NCBI GenBank assembly: GCA_016938795.1
Contig: JAFGTZ010000059.1
Coordinates: 1-5,112 of the forward strand
Source of the DNA: Chromatiaceae bacterium
GTDB taxonomy: Bacteria > Pseudomonadota > Gammaproteobacteria > Chromatiales > Chromatiaceae
Reading direction: 5' to 3'
Length of the DNA: 5,112 bases
Shown here: positions 1-5,112 of the stretch, in pieces
Layout: the number at the start of each line of letters is the position of its first letter
How positions within the stretch are numbered: position 1 is the first letter of the stretch
Program-made: the position numbers and the translations under genes
The notes under the pieces: model-generated
The model's input: the letters and a program-made list of their open reading frames with translations, nothing else
The model's database searches: none
What the model was told of the DNA's origin: nothing

Positions 1-180
1 CAGGGATGGATTCACGGCGGCCCCCGTGGCCATCACCCAGCCCGGAGCCTGTGAGGAAAACCGAAAAACTGATGTGCGATCTGTATACCACGACCGGGAA
101 TGGCATCCGCGCCTCATCCTGCGGAGCCTCCCTTGCCGCCTCCAGCGGCCTTCATGCACGAACCACCCAGGAGCCACGCC
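1..180. other. Intergenic leader upstream of pepA
   Basis: No gene could be supported here. Short open frames cross it on the plus strand, but they have no recognisable protein character, and one simply continues out of frame into pepA. In the frame of pepA the reading frame is open back to position 100 and would add a 27-residue, proline-rich stretch that other PepA proteins lack, so it is treated as untranslated leader. In many gammaproteobacteria the lptF-lptG genes lie divergently upstream of pepA. The minus strand at the left edge does not show an LptF-like N-terminus, so that arrangement is not confirmed. A TATACC box at 84-89 resembles a -10 element, but no matching -35 is visible at 16-18 nt spacing. 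Confidence 0.5.
169..173 (+). promoter_or_regulatory. Ribosome-binding site of pepA (AGGAG)
   Basis: AGGAG lies 7 nt before the ATG at 181, a near-ideal Shine-Dalgarno spacing. It decides the start: the earlier in-frame ATGs at 100 and 154 lack such a site, and the protein from 181 begins exactly where E. coli PepA begins. Confidence 0.8.
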
Positions 181-1686
181 ATGGACTTCACCCTTAAAAC
201 CGGAGACCTCGCAAAACTCAAAACCCCTTGCCTGGTGCTCGGTGTTTTCGAAAAACACAAGCTCAGCCCGCCCGCCGAACAGATCGACAAGGCCAGCGGG
301 GGGCGGCTAAGCGCGCTGTTGAAAAAGGGTGATCTGAACGGCGAGGCCGGGCGTACCCTCCTGCTCTACGAACTGCCAGGCGTGAACGCCGAGCGAGTGC
401 TGCTCGTCGGCTGCGGCAAGAAAAAGGACTACAACCGCAGCGCCTACCGCAAGGCGCTCGCCGCCGCCATCAGCCTGGTCAACCAACTCGGTGCGGGCGA
501 GGCGCTGTGCGCCCTTGCCGAGCCGCTGCCCGCCCGGCTTGATCGCTATCATGCGCTGCGCGATGCCGCGCTCACCGCCGCTGATCGCGTCTATCGCTAC
601 GATCTCACCAAGGACGACAAGCAGGCCCCCAAGCATCCGCTCAAGCGTCTCGCACTCTGGGTCGAACGCAAGGGCGAGGTTGAGCTGGGTGAACGCGCCA
701 TCGCCCACGCTCAGGCCATGGCCGCCGGAACCGATCTGGCCAAGACGCTGGCCAATCTGCCAGGCAATATCTGCACGCCGAACTATCTGGCCGAGCAGGC
801 GCTTGAACTTGGTCAGCGCTACAAGACGCTGGAGGTGGATATCCTCGATGAGGCGCGCATGAGCGAGCTCGGCATGGGGGCGCTGCTCTCGGTGGCGCGC
901 GGCAGCCGTCAGCCCCCACGCCTCATCGTCATGCACTATCGCGGCGGCAAGGCCGACGACAAACCCCTGGTGCTGGTCGGCAAGGGCCTGACCTTCGATG
1001 CCGGCGGCATCTCGCTCAAACCCGCCGCCGAAATGGACGAGATGAAATATGACATGTGCGGCGGCGCCAGCGTCTTTGGCGCCATGCGCGCGCTCTGCGA
1101 GCTGGGGCTGAAGCTGAATGTCATCGGCGTGGTGCCCGCAAGCGAGAATCTGCCCGATGGCGCGGCCAACAAGCCGGGCGACATCGTCACCAGCCTCTCC
1201 GGCCAGACCATCGAGATTCTCAACACCGATGCCGAGGGTCGGCTCATTCTGTGCGACGCCCTAACCTACTGCGAGCGCTTCGAACCCGAGTCGGTCATCG
1301 ATCTGGCCACCCTCACCGGCGCCTGCGTGGTCGCGCTCGGCAAGCACCCCGCCGGCCTCTTCACCCAGGACGAGGCGCTCGCCCACGAGATTCTCGCCGC
1401 CGGCGAGACCAGCGGGGATCGCGCCTGGCGGATGCCGCTGTGGGACGACTACCAGAATCAGCTCGACAGTAACTTTGCCGACATGGCGAATATTGGCGGG
1501 CGTGACGGCGGCGCCATCACCGCCGCCTGCTTCCTCGCGCGCTTCACCAAGCACTATCGCTGGGCGCATCTCGACATCGCCGGCATCGCCTGGAACAGCG
1601 GCAAGGAAAAGGGCGCCACCGGACGCCCCGTGATCCTGCTCACCCAGCTCATCCTTGAGCGCGCGGGCGCGCTCAAGAACGTCTGA
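181..1686 (+). CDS. pepA: Leucyl aminopeptidase PepA (cytosol aminopeptidase, M17 family)
   Basis: Two-metal exopeptidase that removes N-terminal residues, preferentially leucine, from peptides in the cytosol; the family works as a hexamer. The protein is 501 residues, against 503 for E. coli PepA, and aligns with it from the first residue (MDFTLKTGD versus MEFSVKSGS). Residues 1 to about 160 are the N-terminal M17 domain and about 165-495 the catalytic domain. The signature NTDAEGRL is at 348-355. By alignment the metal ligands are K268, D273, D291, D350 and E352, and the catalytic residues are K280 and R354; all are present, so the enzyme should be active. The start at 181 is supported by AGGAG at 169-173. 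In E. coli, PepA also binds DNA in Xer recombination at cer and in carAB control; whether this one does cannot be read from the sequence. Its usual gammaproteobacterial downstream partners holC and valS are absent. The TGA stop directly abuts the stop of the convergent gene, and the last codons form a strong hairpin. Confidence 0.97.
   Translation: MDFTLKTGDLAKLKTPCLVLGVFEKHKLSPPAEQIDKASGGRLSALLKKGDLNGEAGRTLLLYELPGVNAERVLLVGCGKKKDYNRSAYRKALAAAISLVNQLGAGEALCALAEPLPARLDRYHALRDAALTAADRVYRYDLTKDDKQAPKHPLKRLALWVERKGEVELGERAIAHAQAMAAGTDLAKTLANLPGNICTPNYLAEQALELGQRYKTLEVDILDEARMSELGMGALLSVARGSRQPPRLIVMHYRGGKADDKPLVLVGKGLTFDAGGISLKPAAEMDEMKYDMCGGASVFGAMRALCELGLKLNVIGVVPASENLPDGAANKPGDIVTSLSGQTIEILNTDAEGRLILCDALTYCERFEPESVIDLATLTGACVVALGKHPAGLFTQDEALAHEILAAGETSGDRAWRMPLWDDYQNQLDSNFADMANIGGRDGGAITAACFLARFTKHYRWAHLDIAGIAWNSGKEKGATGRPVILLTQLILERAGALKNV
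1654..1677. repeat. 11-bp perfect inverted repeat inside the 3' end of pepA
   Basis: The arms CTTGAGCGCGC (1654-1664) and GCGCGCTCAAG (1667-1677) are perfect reverse complements separated by GG. It would fold as a very stable hairpin in RNA from either strand. It encodes residues 492-499 of PepA and ends 6 nt before the TGA. Neither side is followed by a run of T, so it is not a standard intrinsic terminator. It could instead protect the mRNA 3' end, pause polymerase, or help stop convergent transcription. The repeat is seen directly; the role is inference. Confidence 0.75.
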
Positions 1687-1689
1687 TCA
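1684..1689. other. Back-to-back convergent stop codons (TGATCA)
   Basis: The TGA of pepA (1684-1686) is immediately followed by TCA (1687-1689), which is the TGA stop of the minus-strand gene. The two genes have a spacer of zero, so any terminator of either must lie within the other's coding sequence. Confidence 0.95.
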
Positions 1690-2421
1690 GCGCGACTCGG
1701 CAGCGCGCTCGATCGCTTCGCGGTCAATGCGCTCCAGTCCCGCATTGAAAATCTCCAGCCACTTCTGCCCTTCCGCATCCGCGCGGAAGGCGGCGTGGAG
1801 ATCCTTCGACTCCAGCAATTTGGCGTTCATGCGCACCTTGTCCGCCAATCCCTGAAGACTCGGCTCGGTGCTCAGCAGATAGTCGAACACCTTGCGATCG
1901 ATCACCGCCGCATCGAGCCGACCCGCCGCCACCTTGAGAAGGTTCTGCGCATCCGAGGTCACCGCCTCGACCGTGAGGCGGCCTTCGGCCACGCGCTCAT
2001 CAAACGCCTGGGTGTTCACATAGTCCTGCACCACGCCGATGCGATAGCGTTCCAGATCGTCGAGCGTTTCCCACTCAATCGGCTTGGCGCTGTTTTCAAC
2101 CAGACCGAGCGGCCCCTGTCCAAGCGGCTCGGAAAAGGCCAGCTCCTCGGTCTCGAAGAAATACTCGGGCAGATAGGCGACATATTTCGAACCCGACTGC
2201 TTGGCCAGATTGACCGCGCGCGCCCAGGGATAGAACTCGACCACCAGATCGTGCCCCATGGCCTTGAACGCGGCCTGCGCCACGGCAATGTTGACGCCCT
2301 GATCGGGCAGTGATTCGCCCGAATAGGGCGGCCACTCAAGCGAGGTCATATAGAGCGTTTCGGCCCGGGCCGACTGAACGAAGAGACACAGGATGGCTGC
2401 GGCAAATGAGAGGGTTTTCAT
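1687..2421 (-). CDS. Periplasmic solute-binding protein, SBP_bac_3-like family
   Basis: Predicted secreted binding protein of 244 residues, of the family that captures amino acids or other small polar solutes for ABC transporters and sometimes hands them to sensor proteins. Residues 1-20 are a Sec signal peptide (charged MK, hydrophobic core, cleavage after SARA before E21) with no lipobox cysteine, so the mature protein should be free in the periplasm. The mature N-terminus carries LEWPPYSGESLPDQG (28-42), a typical first-lobe motif of this family, followed by a helix (VNIAVAQAAFKAMG). The second lobe is recognisable around 119-180 (DDLERYRIGVVQDY, then GRLDAAVIDRKVFDYLL). The ligand cannot be predicted. 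It starts 22 nt after the porin stop, with GGAG 9 nt before its ATG, so co-transcription with the porin is likely. No permease or ATPase gene is nearby. An 8-bp inverted repeat lies within its 3' part (1769-1790). The family call is firm; the transport or sensing role is inference. Confidence 0.88.
   Translation of the reverse strand: MKTLSFAAAILCLFVQSARAETLYMTSLEWPPYSGESLPDQGVNIAVAQAAFKAMGHDLVVEFYPWARAVNLAKQSGSKYVAYLPEYFFETEELAFSEPLGQGPLGLVENSAKPIEWETLDDLERYRIGVVQDYVNTQAFDERVAEGRLTVEAVTSDAQNLLKVAAGRLDAAVIDRKVFDYLLSTEPSLQGLADKVRMNAKLLESKDLHAAFRADAEGQKWLEIFNAGLERIDREAIERAAESR
1769..1790. repeat. 8-bp perfect inverted repeat in the 3' part of the binding-protein gene
   Basis: The arms CCTTCCGC (1769-1776) and GCGGAAGG (1783-1790) enclose a 6-nt loop. 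It lies about 80 nt beyond the pepA stop for plus-strand transcripts. No T-run follows on either strand, so it is at best a factor-dependent or pausing structure; it may be chance in GC-rich coding sequence. Confidence 0.45.
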
Positions 2422-2430
2422 GGGACATGA

Positions 2431-2434
2431 CTCC
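2431..2434 (-). promoter_or_regulatory. Ribosome-binding site of the solute-binding protein gene (GGAG)
   Basis: On the minus strand GGAG stands 9 nt before the ATG at 2421, inside the 22-nt gap after the porin stop. It supports this start and translation from a shared transcript. Confidence 0.65.
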
Positions 2435-2443
2435 AGGGCTTGA

Positions 2444-3127
2444 TTAGAGTTCGAAGGTTCGCGCCAGGGTCAGCAGGAGGCGCGTATCGCCCGCGTCGCT
2501 CTCCAGCGTGGTTCCGCTCACGCCGAAGGAAATGTCGAAACCGGCCTGCGAGGTATTGGCCATCAGCTGCCAGTGGACATAGCTGTCATCGTCCTCTTCC
2601 CAGGTAAAGCGATCCGCGTCGAGACTCTTCGAGCGATCCACCCAAGCCGATACCGACCACTGATCGTTAATCTCCAGCGTCTTGCCGACCATGAGCGTCA
2701 GATGATCCACGTCCAACCCAGCATAGTCCTGGGTGTACCAGGCCTTGAGATCGAAGCCGGCGTAGCCAAACTTCAGGTAATACTCGTGATAATTGCTGTC
2801 CGAGCTGTAGCTCGCGCCATGATAGCTATAGAGTGCAATGCCGGCGTCGAGGCTGATCCCCGGGCCAAATTCGGTGGCGTAGCCGCCATAGAGATCAATC
2901 TCGACACGGGTATCGTCGTCGAAATCCACGTTCGAGGCCCAGGTTCCGGCATAGAAGCCGTTCTCGCCCGCCCAGTCGAGACTAACCTGGAGCGCCGCTC
3001 TGTGACCGGTCTGACTCACACCATTGAAAAGATAATCGCTCGCCAGGGTCGCCGTGCTCGACCACTCGGCCTGAGCCGGTGCCGCCAAGGCGGCCATCAA
3101 GGGGAAAAGAAGCGCGTAAGGTTTCAT
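2444..3127 (-). CDS. TorF family putative porin (Gcw_chp family) outer-membrane protein
   Basis: Predicted small outer-membrane beta-barrel of 227 residues. Residues 1-20 form a Sec signal peptide ending in APAQA, with cleavage before E21. The mature start holds the hallmark of the TIGR02001/Gcw_chp family: LASDYLFNGVSQTGHRAALQ (28-47), then GFYAGTWASNVDF (57-69), then an acidic and aromatic EIDLYGGYATEFG (76-88). The rest is alternating hydrophobic and polar, rich in Tyr, Trp, Asp and Gly, as expected of barrel strands, with an acidic loop at 175-182 (WEEDDDSY). Length is normal for the family. The C-terminus reads TLARTFEL, so the usual terminal aromatic residue is replaced by Leu with Phe at the third-last place. 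Members are annotated as putative porins; the solute is unknown. The start at 3127 has only a weak site (AGGG 14 nt upstream), but no other in-frame start lies upstream nearby and the signal peptide is complete. It lies between the chemoreceptor (65 nt) and the binding protein (22 nt), probably in one transcript with the latter. Confidence 0.88.
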   Translation of the reverse strand: MKPYALLFPLMAALAAPAQAEWSSTATLASDYLFNGVSQTGHRAALQVSLDWAGENGFYAGTWASNVDFDDDTRVEIDLYGGYATEFGPGISLDAGIALYSYHGASYSSDSNYHEYYLKFGYAGFDLKAWYTQDYAGLDVDHLTLMVGKTLEINDQWSVSAWVDRSKSLDADRFTWEEDDDSYVHWQLMANTSQAGFDISFGVSGTTLESDAGDTRLLLTLARTFEL

Positions 3128-3192
3128 CGTTTTATCTGTCGCCCTGTCAGCTGAAGCGTTGAGAAAGATGAGTGAAATCGTTTGAATTCGGA
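3128..3192 (-). other. Gap between chemoreceptor and porin genes
   Basis: A 65-nt spacer. The only dyad is the short palindrome TCAGCTGA at 3147-3154, with no T-run, so I see no intrinsic terminator. No clear -35/-10 pair is visible. Read-through from the chemoreceptor gene into the porin is therefore plausible but unproven. Confidence 0.4.
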
Positions 3193-4728
3193 TCAGAGCT
3201 TGAATTTTCCAAACAAGGCGCGCAGACGGTCGATGGTCGCGCTCAGCAATTCGCCCGAGCGCGCGGTAGTCTCCGACACCTTGACGGTCTCTTCATGCAC
3301 CTGCTGGATATTGGAGACATTGCGCTCAATCTCGGCCACTGTGGAACTCTGCTCCTCTGCAGCCGTCGCCACATTGGTCATCATCTGAATGATGCTCTGA
3401 ATTGAGGCATTGATTTCCTCGAAGGCGCTGCCCGCGCCCGAGGCCTGCTCGACGCTGTGTGCAGCCTTGCGCTTGCTCTGTTCCATGGCATCGAAGGCCT
3501 GCTGGGTGCGTGCCTGAAGGCCCTCGATGGTCTGCTGGATGCGCTGGGTCGATTCCTGGGTGCGCTGCGAGAGCACCCGCACCTCATCGGCCACCACCGC
3601 AAATCCGCGTCCGTGCTCGCCAGCGCGTGCGGCCTCGATGGCCGCGTTGAGGGCGAGCAGATTGGTCTGATCGGCAATGCCGCGGATCACGTCCAGAATA
3701 CCGGTAATGGCCTCGGTGCTGTCGCGCAGCTCATTGATCACGGCAGCGGTCTGATCGATGGTGCCGGCAAGCTCGTCGTTCGAGTCATTCGCCTGACGCA
3801 CCTGCGCCAGCCCAGCACCCGCGCGATCCCCGGCCTGTGCGCCGGACTCGGCGGCCAACGCCGCATTGCGCGCCACCTCGGCAGTTGTCGCGCTGAACTC
3901 ATTGATGGCGGCGGTGAGCAGGTAAAGATCCTGCTGTTGCTGGCTCAGCTGCTGATTCAGCCCACCAGCGGTGGCCTTGGCCTCATGTGCCGAATCGGTT
4001 AGCCCCCGAATGACCTCATTGACCTCACGCACGATCTGGCTGATGGAGGCAATGAAGCGATTCATCGCCTGACCAAGCTGACCGAGTTCGTCGCGACGCG
4101 CGCTCTCAAGCCGCTTGCTCAGATCACCCTCGCCCTCGGCGATGTCGTTGACCCGTTCGAGAATCCGCCCGAGTGGATCGAGCACCAGGCGCGTAAGCGC
4201 AATGCCCAGGGCCACCACCAGCACAACATTGAGCACCAGCACCACCAGCAGGGCGCGCGTCACGGTCTGGCGCATCGCCTGGCGCAGCTCGCTCGTGCTG
4301 TAGAGCAGCACCACCTCGCCAACTGCTTGCGCGCGACCGCCATCCTCAAAACTCAGCGCCCGACTGGAGCGCACGGCCCTGGGCAGCTCGGGCAGCGCCT
4401 CAAGCGTTTCAATCGCCTCTCCCCGACGCTCAAGCCCGAGCACGAACTGGCCCTGTGGATCGAGCACGCCGATGGCCAGCACCGCCGGATGGTTCATCTC
4501 GCCACGCAGAATATCCGTGGCCGTAGTCAGGGCAAAATCCCACAGCGGCTTGGGCAGGCCCGCCCCCAGACGCATCATGGACGACTCAATGTCGCGCTCC
4601 AGACGGGCGCTTTCCGCCGCCTGAACCCTGAAGGTGTCCCAGACCCCGTAGAGGGTCAGCACCAGGGTGACCACCAGGATCACCGCGAGATTCAATTTAA
4701 CCTTCAACCAGCTCTTGATCATGGGCAT
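3193..4728 (-). CDS. Methyl-accepting chemotaxis protein (transmembrane chemoreceptor)
   Basis: Inner-membrane receptor that controls CheA through CheW in response to a periplasmic stimulus; 511 residues. Order: short cytoplasmic start, TM1 about 12-30, periplasmic sensor about 31-157, TM2 about 158-180, HAMP about 181-235 (conserved Pro185 and DELG at 213-216), then the long coiled-coil signalling domain to the end. The invariant hairpin tip is at 348-390, with [20 protein letters not shown] (352-371). A perfect methylation consensus is at 454-463 ([10 protein letters not shown]). Each arm of the hairpin is about 140 residues, which fits the 40H length class. There is no C-terminal CheR/CheB-tethering pentapeptide; the protein ends in FGKFKL. 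The sensor is small and not assigned; [20 protein letters not shown] (58-77) followed by [13 protein letters not shown] recalls CHASE8- or Cache-like alpha/beta sensors, at low confidence. The start is ATG 4728 or ATG 4722; neither has a normally spaced ribosome-binding site, and an in-frame stop upstream with no GTG or TTG between rules out a longer protein. Downstream lie the porin and binding-protein genes on the same strand. Confidence 0.95.
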   Translation of the reverse strand: MPMIKSWLKVKLNLAVILVVTLVLTLYGVWDTFRVQAAESARLERDIESSMMRLGAGLPKPLWDFALTTATDILRGEMNHPAVLAIGVLDPQGQFVLGLERRGEAIETLEALPELPRAVRSSRALSFEDGGRAQAVGEVVLLYSTSELRQAMRQTVTRALLVVLVLNVVLVVALGIALTRLVLDPLGRILERVNDIAEGEGDLSKRLESARRDELGQLGQAMNRFIASISQIVREVNEVIRGLTDSAHEAKATAGGLNQQLSQQQQDLYLLTAAINEFSATTAEVARNAALAAESGAQAGDRAGAGLAQVRQANDSNDELAGTIDQTAAVINELRDSTEAITGILDVIRGIADQTNLLALNAAIEAARAGEHGRGFAVVADEVRVLSQRTQESTQRIQQTIEGLQARTQQAFDAMEQSKRKAAHSVEQASGAGSAFEEINASIQSIIQMMTNVATAAEEQSSTVAEIERNVSNIQQVHEETVKVSETTARSGELLSATIDRLRALFGKFKL

Positions 4729-4743
4729 GACAAACCGATAGCA

Positions 4744-4760
4744 AGACGAGCGTCTCCCTT
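4744..4760 (-). promoter_or_regulatory. Distant Shine-Dalgarno-like AAGGGAG next to a small dyad, upstream of the chemoreceptor
   Basis: On the minus strand AAGGGAG (4760-4754) lies 25 nt before the ATG at 4728, too far for normal use. It overlaps by 2 nt a 12-nt near-palindrome, AGACG-CT-CGTCT (4755-4744), and GCAAG/CTTGC arms (4767-4763 and 4745-4741) flank both. If the small hairpin forms in the mRNA, the effective distance to the start falls to about 15 nt. The sequences are seen; the translational role is speculative. Confidence 0.25.
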
Positions 4761-4770
4761 AGCTTGCGCC

Positions 4771-4799
4771 ACGTCATCACCGCATAAGGCGATGAACGT
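4771..4799. repeat. Imperfect inverted repeat upstream of the chemoreceptor
   Basis: The arms ACGTCATCACC (4771-4781) and GGCGATGAACGT (4788-4799) are reverse complements except for one bulged base and one mismatch, around a 6-nt centre. It lies 43-71 nt before the receptor start, where an operator or a 5'-leader hairpin would be expected. No T-run follows, so it is not an intrinsic terminator. Confidence 0.45.
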
Positions 4800-4853
4800 A
4801 AAAAGGATTTCGCGAATGGAAAACGGACAAAAGGCAACCGGAACAAAGCACAA

Positions 4854-4868
4854 GGCTTCACGGAAGCC
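4854..4868. repeat. 6-bp hairpin with a T-rich flank on the minus strand
   Basis: GGCTTC (4854-4859) and GAAGCC (4863-4868) surround a 3-nt loop. Read on the minus strand the stem is followed by TTGTGCTTTGTT, which is T-rich but interrupted. It could be a weak leftward terminator ahead of the chemoreceptor, or chance. Confidence 0.3.
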
Positions 4869-4907
4869 ATCGGAAGTCCATCAAGAGCCGAAGCGACGGG
4901 AGGCGAG

Positions 4908-4932
4908 TCGTGCTCGCATGAGTTGAGCACGA
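4908..4932. repeat. 8-bp perfect inverted repeat in the non-coding region
   Basis: The arms TCGTGCTC (4908-4915) and GAGCACGA (4925-4932) enclose a 9-nt loop. Flanks lack a T-run on either strand, so an operator or a structural RNA element is as likely as a terminator. Confidence 0.5.
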
Positions 4933-5031
4933 ATTGTCATCTCCCAAGCTGATCAATCACGTCCCAGATTCAAGACGTGACACCGAGGTGGGGCGTCAGC
5001 CGGGTACCTGATTTGGCACCGAAGAAATGGG

Positions 5032-5073
5032 TCGGGCGCCGCTGCGACTCGGCCCGATCCCTGAGCGCGGGAT
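5032..5073. repeat. Overlapping GC-rich dyads before the right-edge start
   Basis: TCGGGC (5032-5037) pairs with GCCCGA (5052-5057), and ATCCC (5057-5061) pairs with GGGAT (5069-5073). The two share the base at 5057. GGG at 5029-5031 can extend the first stem to CCC at 5059-5061 across a bulge, which would exclude the second. They lie just upstream of the TATAAA box, where a regulator could bind. Confidence 0.35.
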
Positions 5074-5077
5074 AGAG

Positions 5078-5083
5078 TATAAA
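5078..5083 (+). promoter_or_regulatory. Possible -10 box (TATAAA) for a rightward gene
   Basis: TATAAA at 5078-5083 matches the sigma-70 -10 consensus in five of six bases and stands about 20 nt before the ATG at 5103. No good -35 is found about 17 nt upstream. Transcription from it would begin near 5090 and leave a leader of only about 13 nt. Confidence 0.35.
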
Positions 5084-5102
5084 GAGCGATAGAGACAGCC
5101 TT

Positions 5103-5112
5103 ATGACGATCA
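5103..5112 (+). CDS. Possible start of a rightward gene, cut by the window edge
   Basis: ATG ACG ATC is open to the edge, but only three codons are visible, so no product can be named. Support is limited to the upstream TATAAA box and a weak GAGA at 5092-5095, 7 nt before the ATG. The long non-coding stretch to the left fits a divergent pair with the chemoreceptor gene. The ATG may be chance. Confidence 0.3.

Larger units (their letters stand above)
4729..5102. other. Non-coding region upstream of the chemoreceptor gene
   Basis: A stretch of about 370 nt with no gene I can support. Its composition is more A-rich on the plus strand around 4796-4855 than the flanking coding DNA. It holds several inverted repeats (listed separately) and should contain the promoter of the leftward chemoreceptor gene and, near its right end, one for a rightward gene. 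No consensus sigma-70, sigma-28 or sigma-54 promoter for the chemoreceptor is clear. A minus-strand open frame at 4697-4930 overlaps the receptor start but has no protein-like features. Confidence 0.5.

Noticed and set aside
1..33. Possible minus-strand gene start at the left edge (ATG at 33), as expected for a divergent lptF
   Set aside because: The visible residues (MATGAAVNPSL) do not resemble LptF and there are too few to judge.
100..180. N-terminal extension of PepA by 27 proline-rich residues from ATG 100 or ATG 154
   Set aside because: The protein from 181 aligns with E. coli PepA from residue 1 and has AGGAG 7 nt upstream; the extension has no homology-like character and no comparable ribosome-binding site.
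307..936. Long minus-strand open frame (209 codons) opposite pepA
   Set aside because: It is the antisense shadow of a well-conserved enzyme gene in GC-rich DNA; its translation shows no domain or motif.
3457..4002. Long plus-strand open frame (181 codons) opposite the chemoreceptor
   Set aside because: It lies wholly antisense to the conserved signalling domain and its Leu/Gly-rich translation is a codon-bias artefact.
4735..4762. Sigma-28 (FliA) promoter for the chemoreceptor on the minus strand (TAAGGGA ... GCTATCGG)
   Set aside because: Both boxes match poorly to TAAAGTTT and GCCGATAA, and transcription would start too close to the ATG.
4327..4926. Plus-strand open frame (199 codons) running from the chemoreceptor antisense into the intergenic region
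   Set aside because: Two thirds is antisense to the receptor N-terminus; the product is basic, low in structure and lacks any recognisable motif or ribosome-binding site.
4697..4930. Minus-strand 77-codon open frame overlapping the chemoreceptor start, as a possible leader peptide
   Set aside because: No Shine-Dalgarno, no protein-like features, and it overlaps the receptor in another frame; its length is within chance.
5013..5030. Sigma-54 promoter, from TTGGCAC at 5013-5019
   Set aside because: The -24 element matches, but the bases 12 positions on from the GG are AT instead of GC, so the -12 element is absent.

Overview
The window is GC-rich, densely coded DNA from a bacterium. The PepA sequence, the class of methyl-accepting chemoreceptor and a TorF/Gcw_chp-type outer-membrane protein point to a Gram-negative proteobacterium, most likely a gammaproteobacterium. 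Chromatiales-like is my guess from protein character only; no marker in the window proves it. No tRNA, rRNA, CRISPR array, insertion sequence or phage gene is visible.

Layout, left to right. Positions 1-180 are a leader region with no gene I can support, ending in a good ribosome-binding site. Positions 181-1686 (+) encode leucyl aminopeptidase PepA, full length and with all active-site residues. Its stop codon directly abuts the stop codon of a convergent gene. Three genes then lie on the minus strand: a methyl-accepting chemotaxis protein (4728 to 3193), a TorF-family putative porin (3127 to 2444) and a periplasmic solute-binding protein (2421 to 1687). They are separated by 65 and 22 nt and I see no clear terminator between them. 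Positions 4729-5102 are a non-coding stretch of about 370 nt with several inverted repeats and a -10-like box. An ATG at 5103 may begin a rightward gene that runs off the window.

How the genes may work together. PepA is a housekeeping cytosolic exopeptidase and is probably unrelated to the rest. The minus-strand trio looks like a sense-and-capture set: an outer-membrane channel to admit a small solute, a periplasmic protein to bind it, and a chemoreceptor to report it to the flagellar or pilus motor. No permease, ATPase or che gene is present, so the binding protein must serve a transporter elsewhere or act as a ligand-delivery protein for the receptor. That link is inference from gene order.

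The most unusual sequence features are an 11-bp perfect inverted repeat built into the last codons of pepA, next to a zero-spacer convergent stop-stop junction (TGATCA), and the dyad-rich region upstream of the chemoreceptor gene. I did not find convincing evidence for a wholly new biological system.
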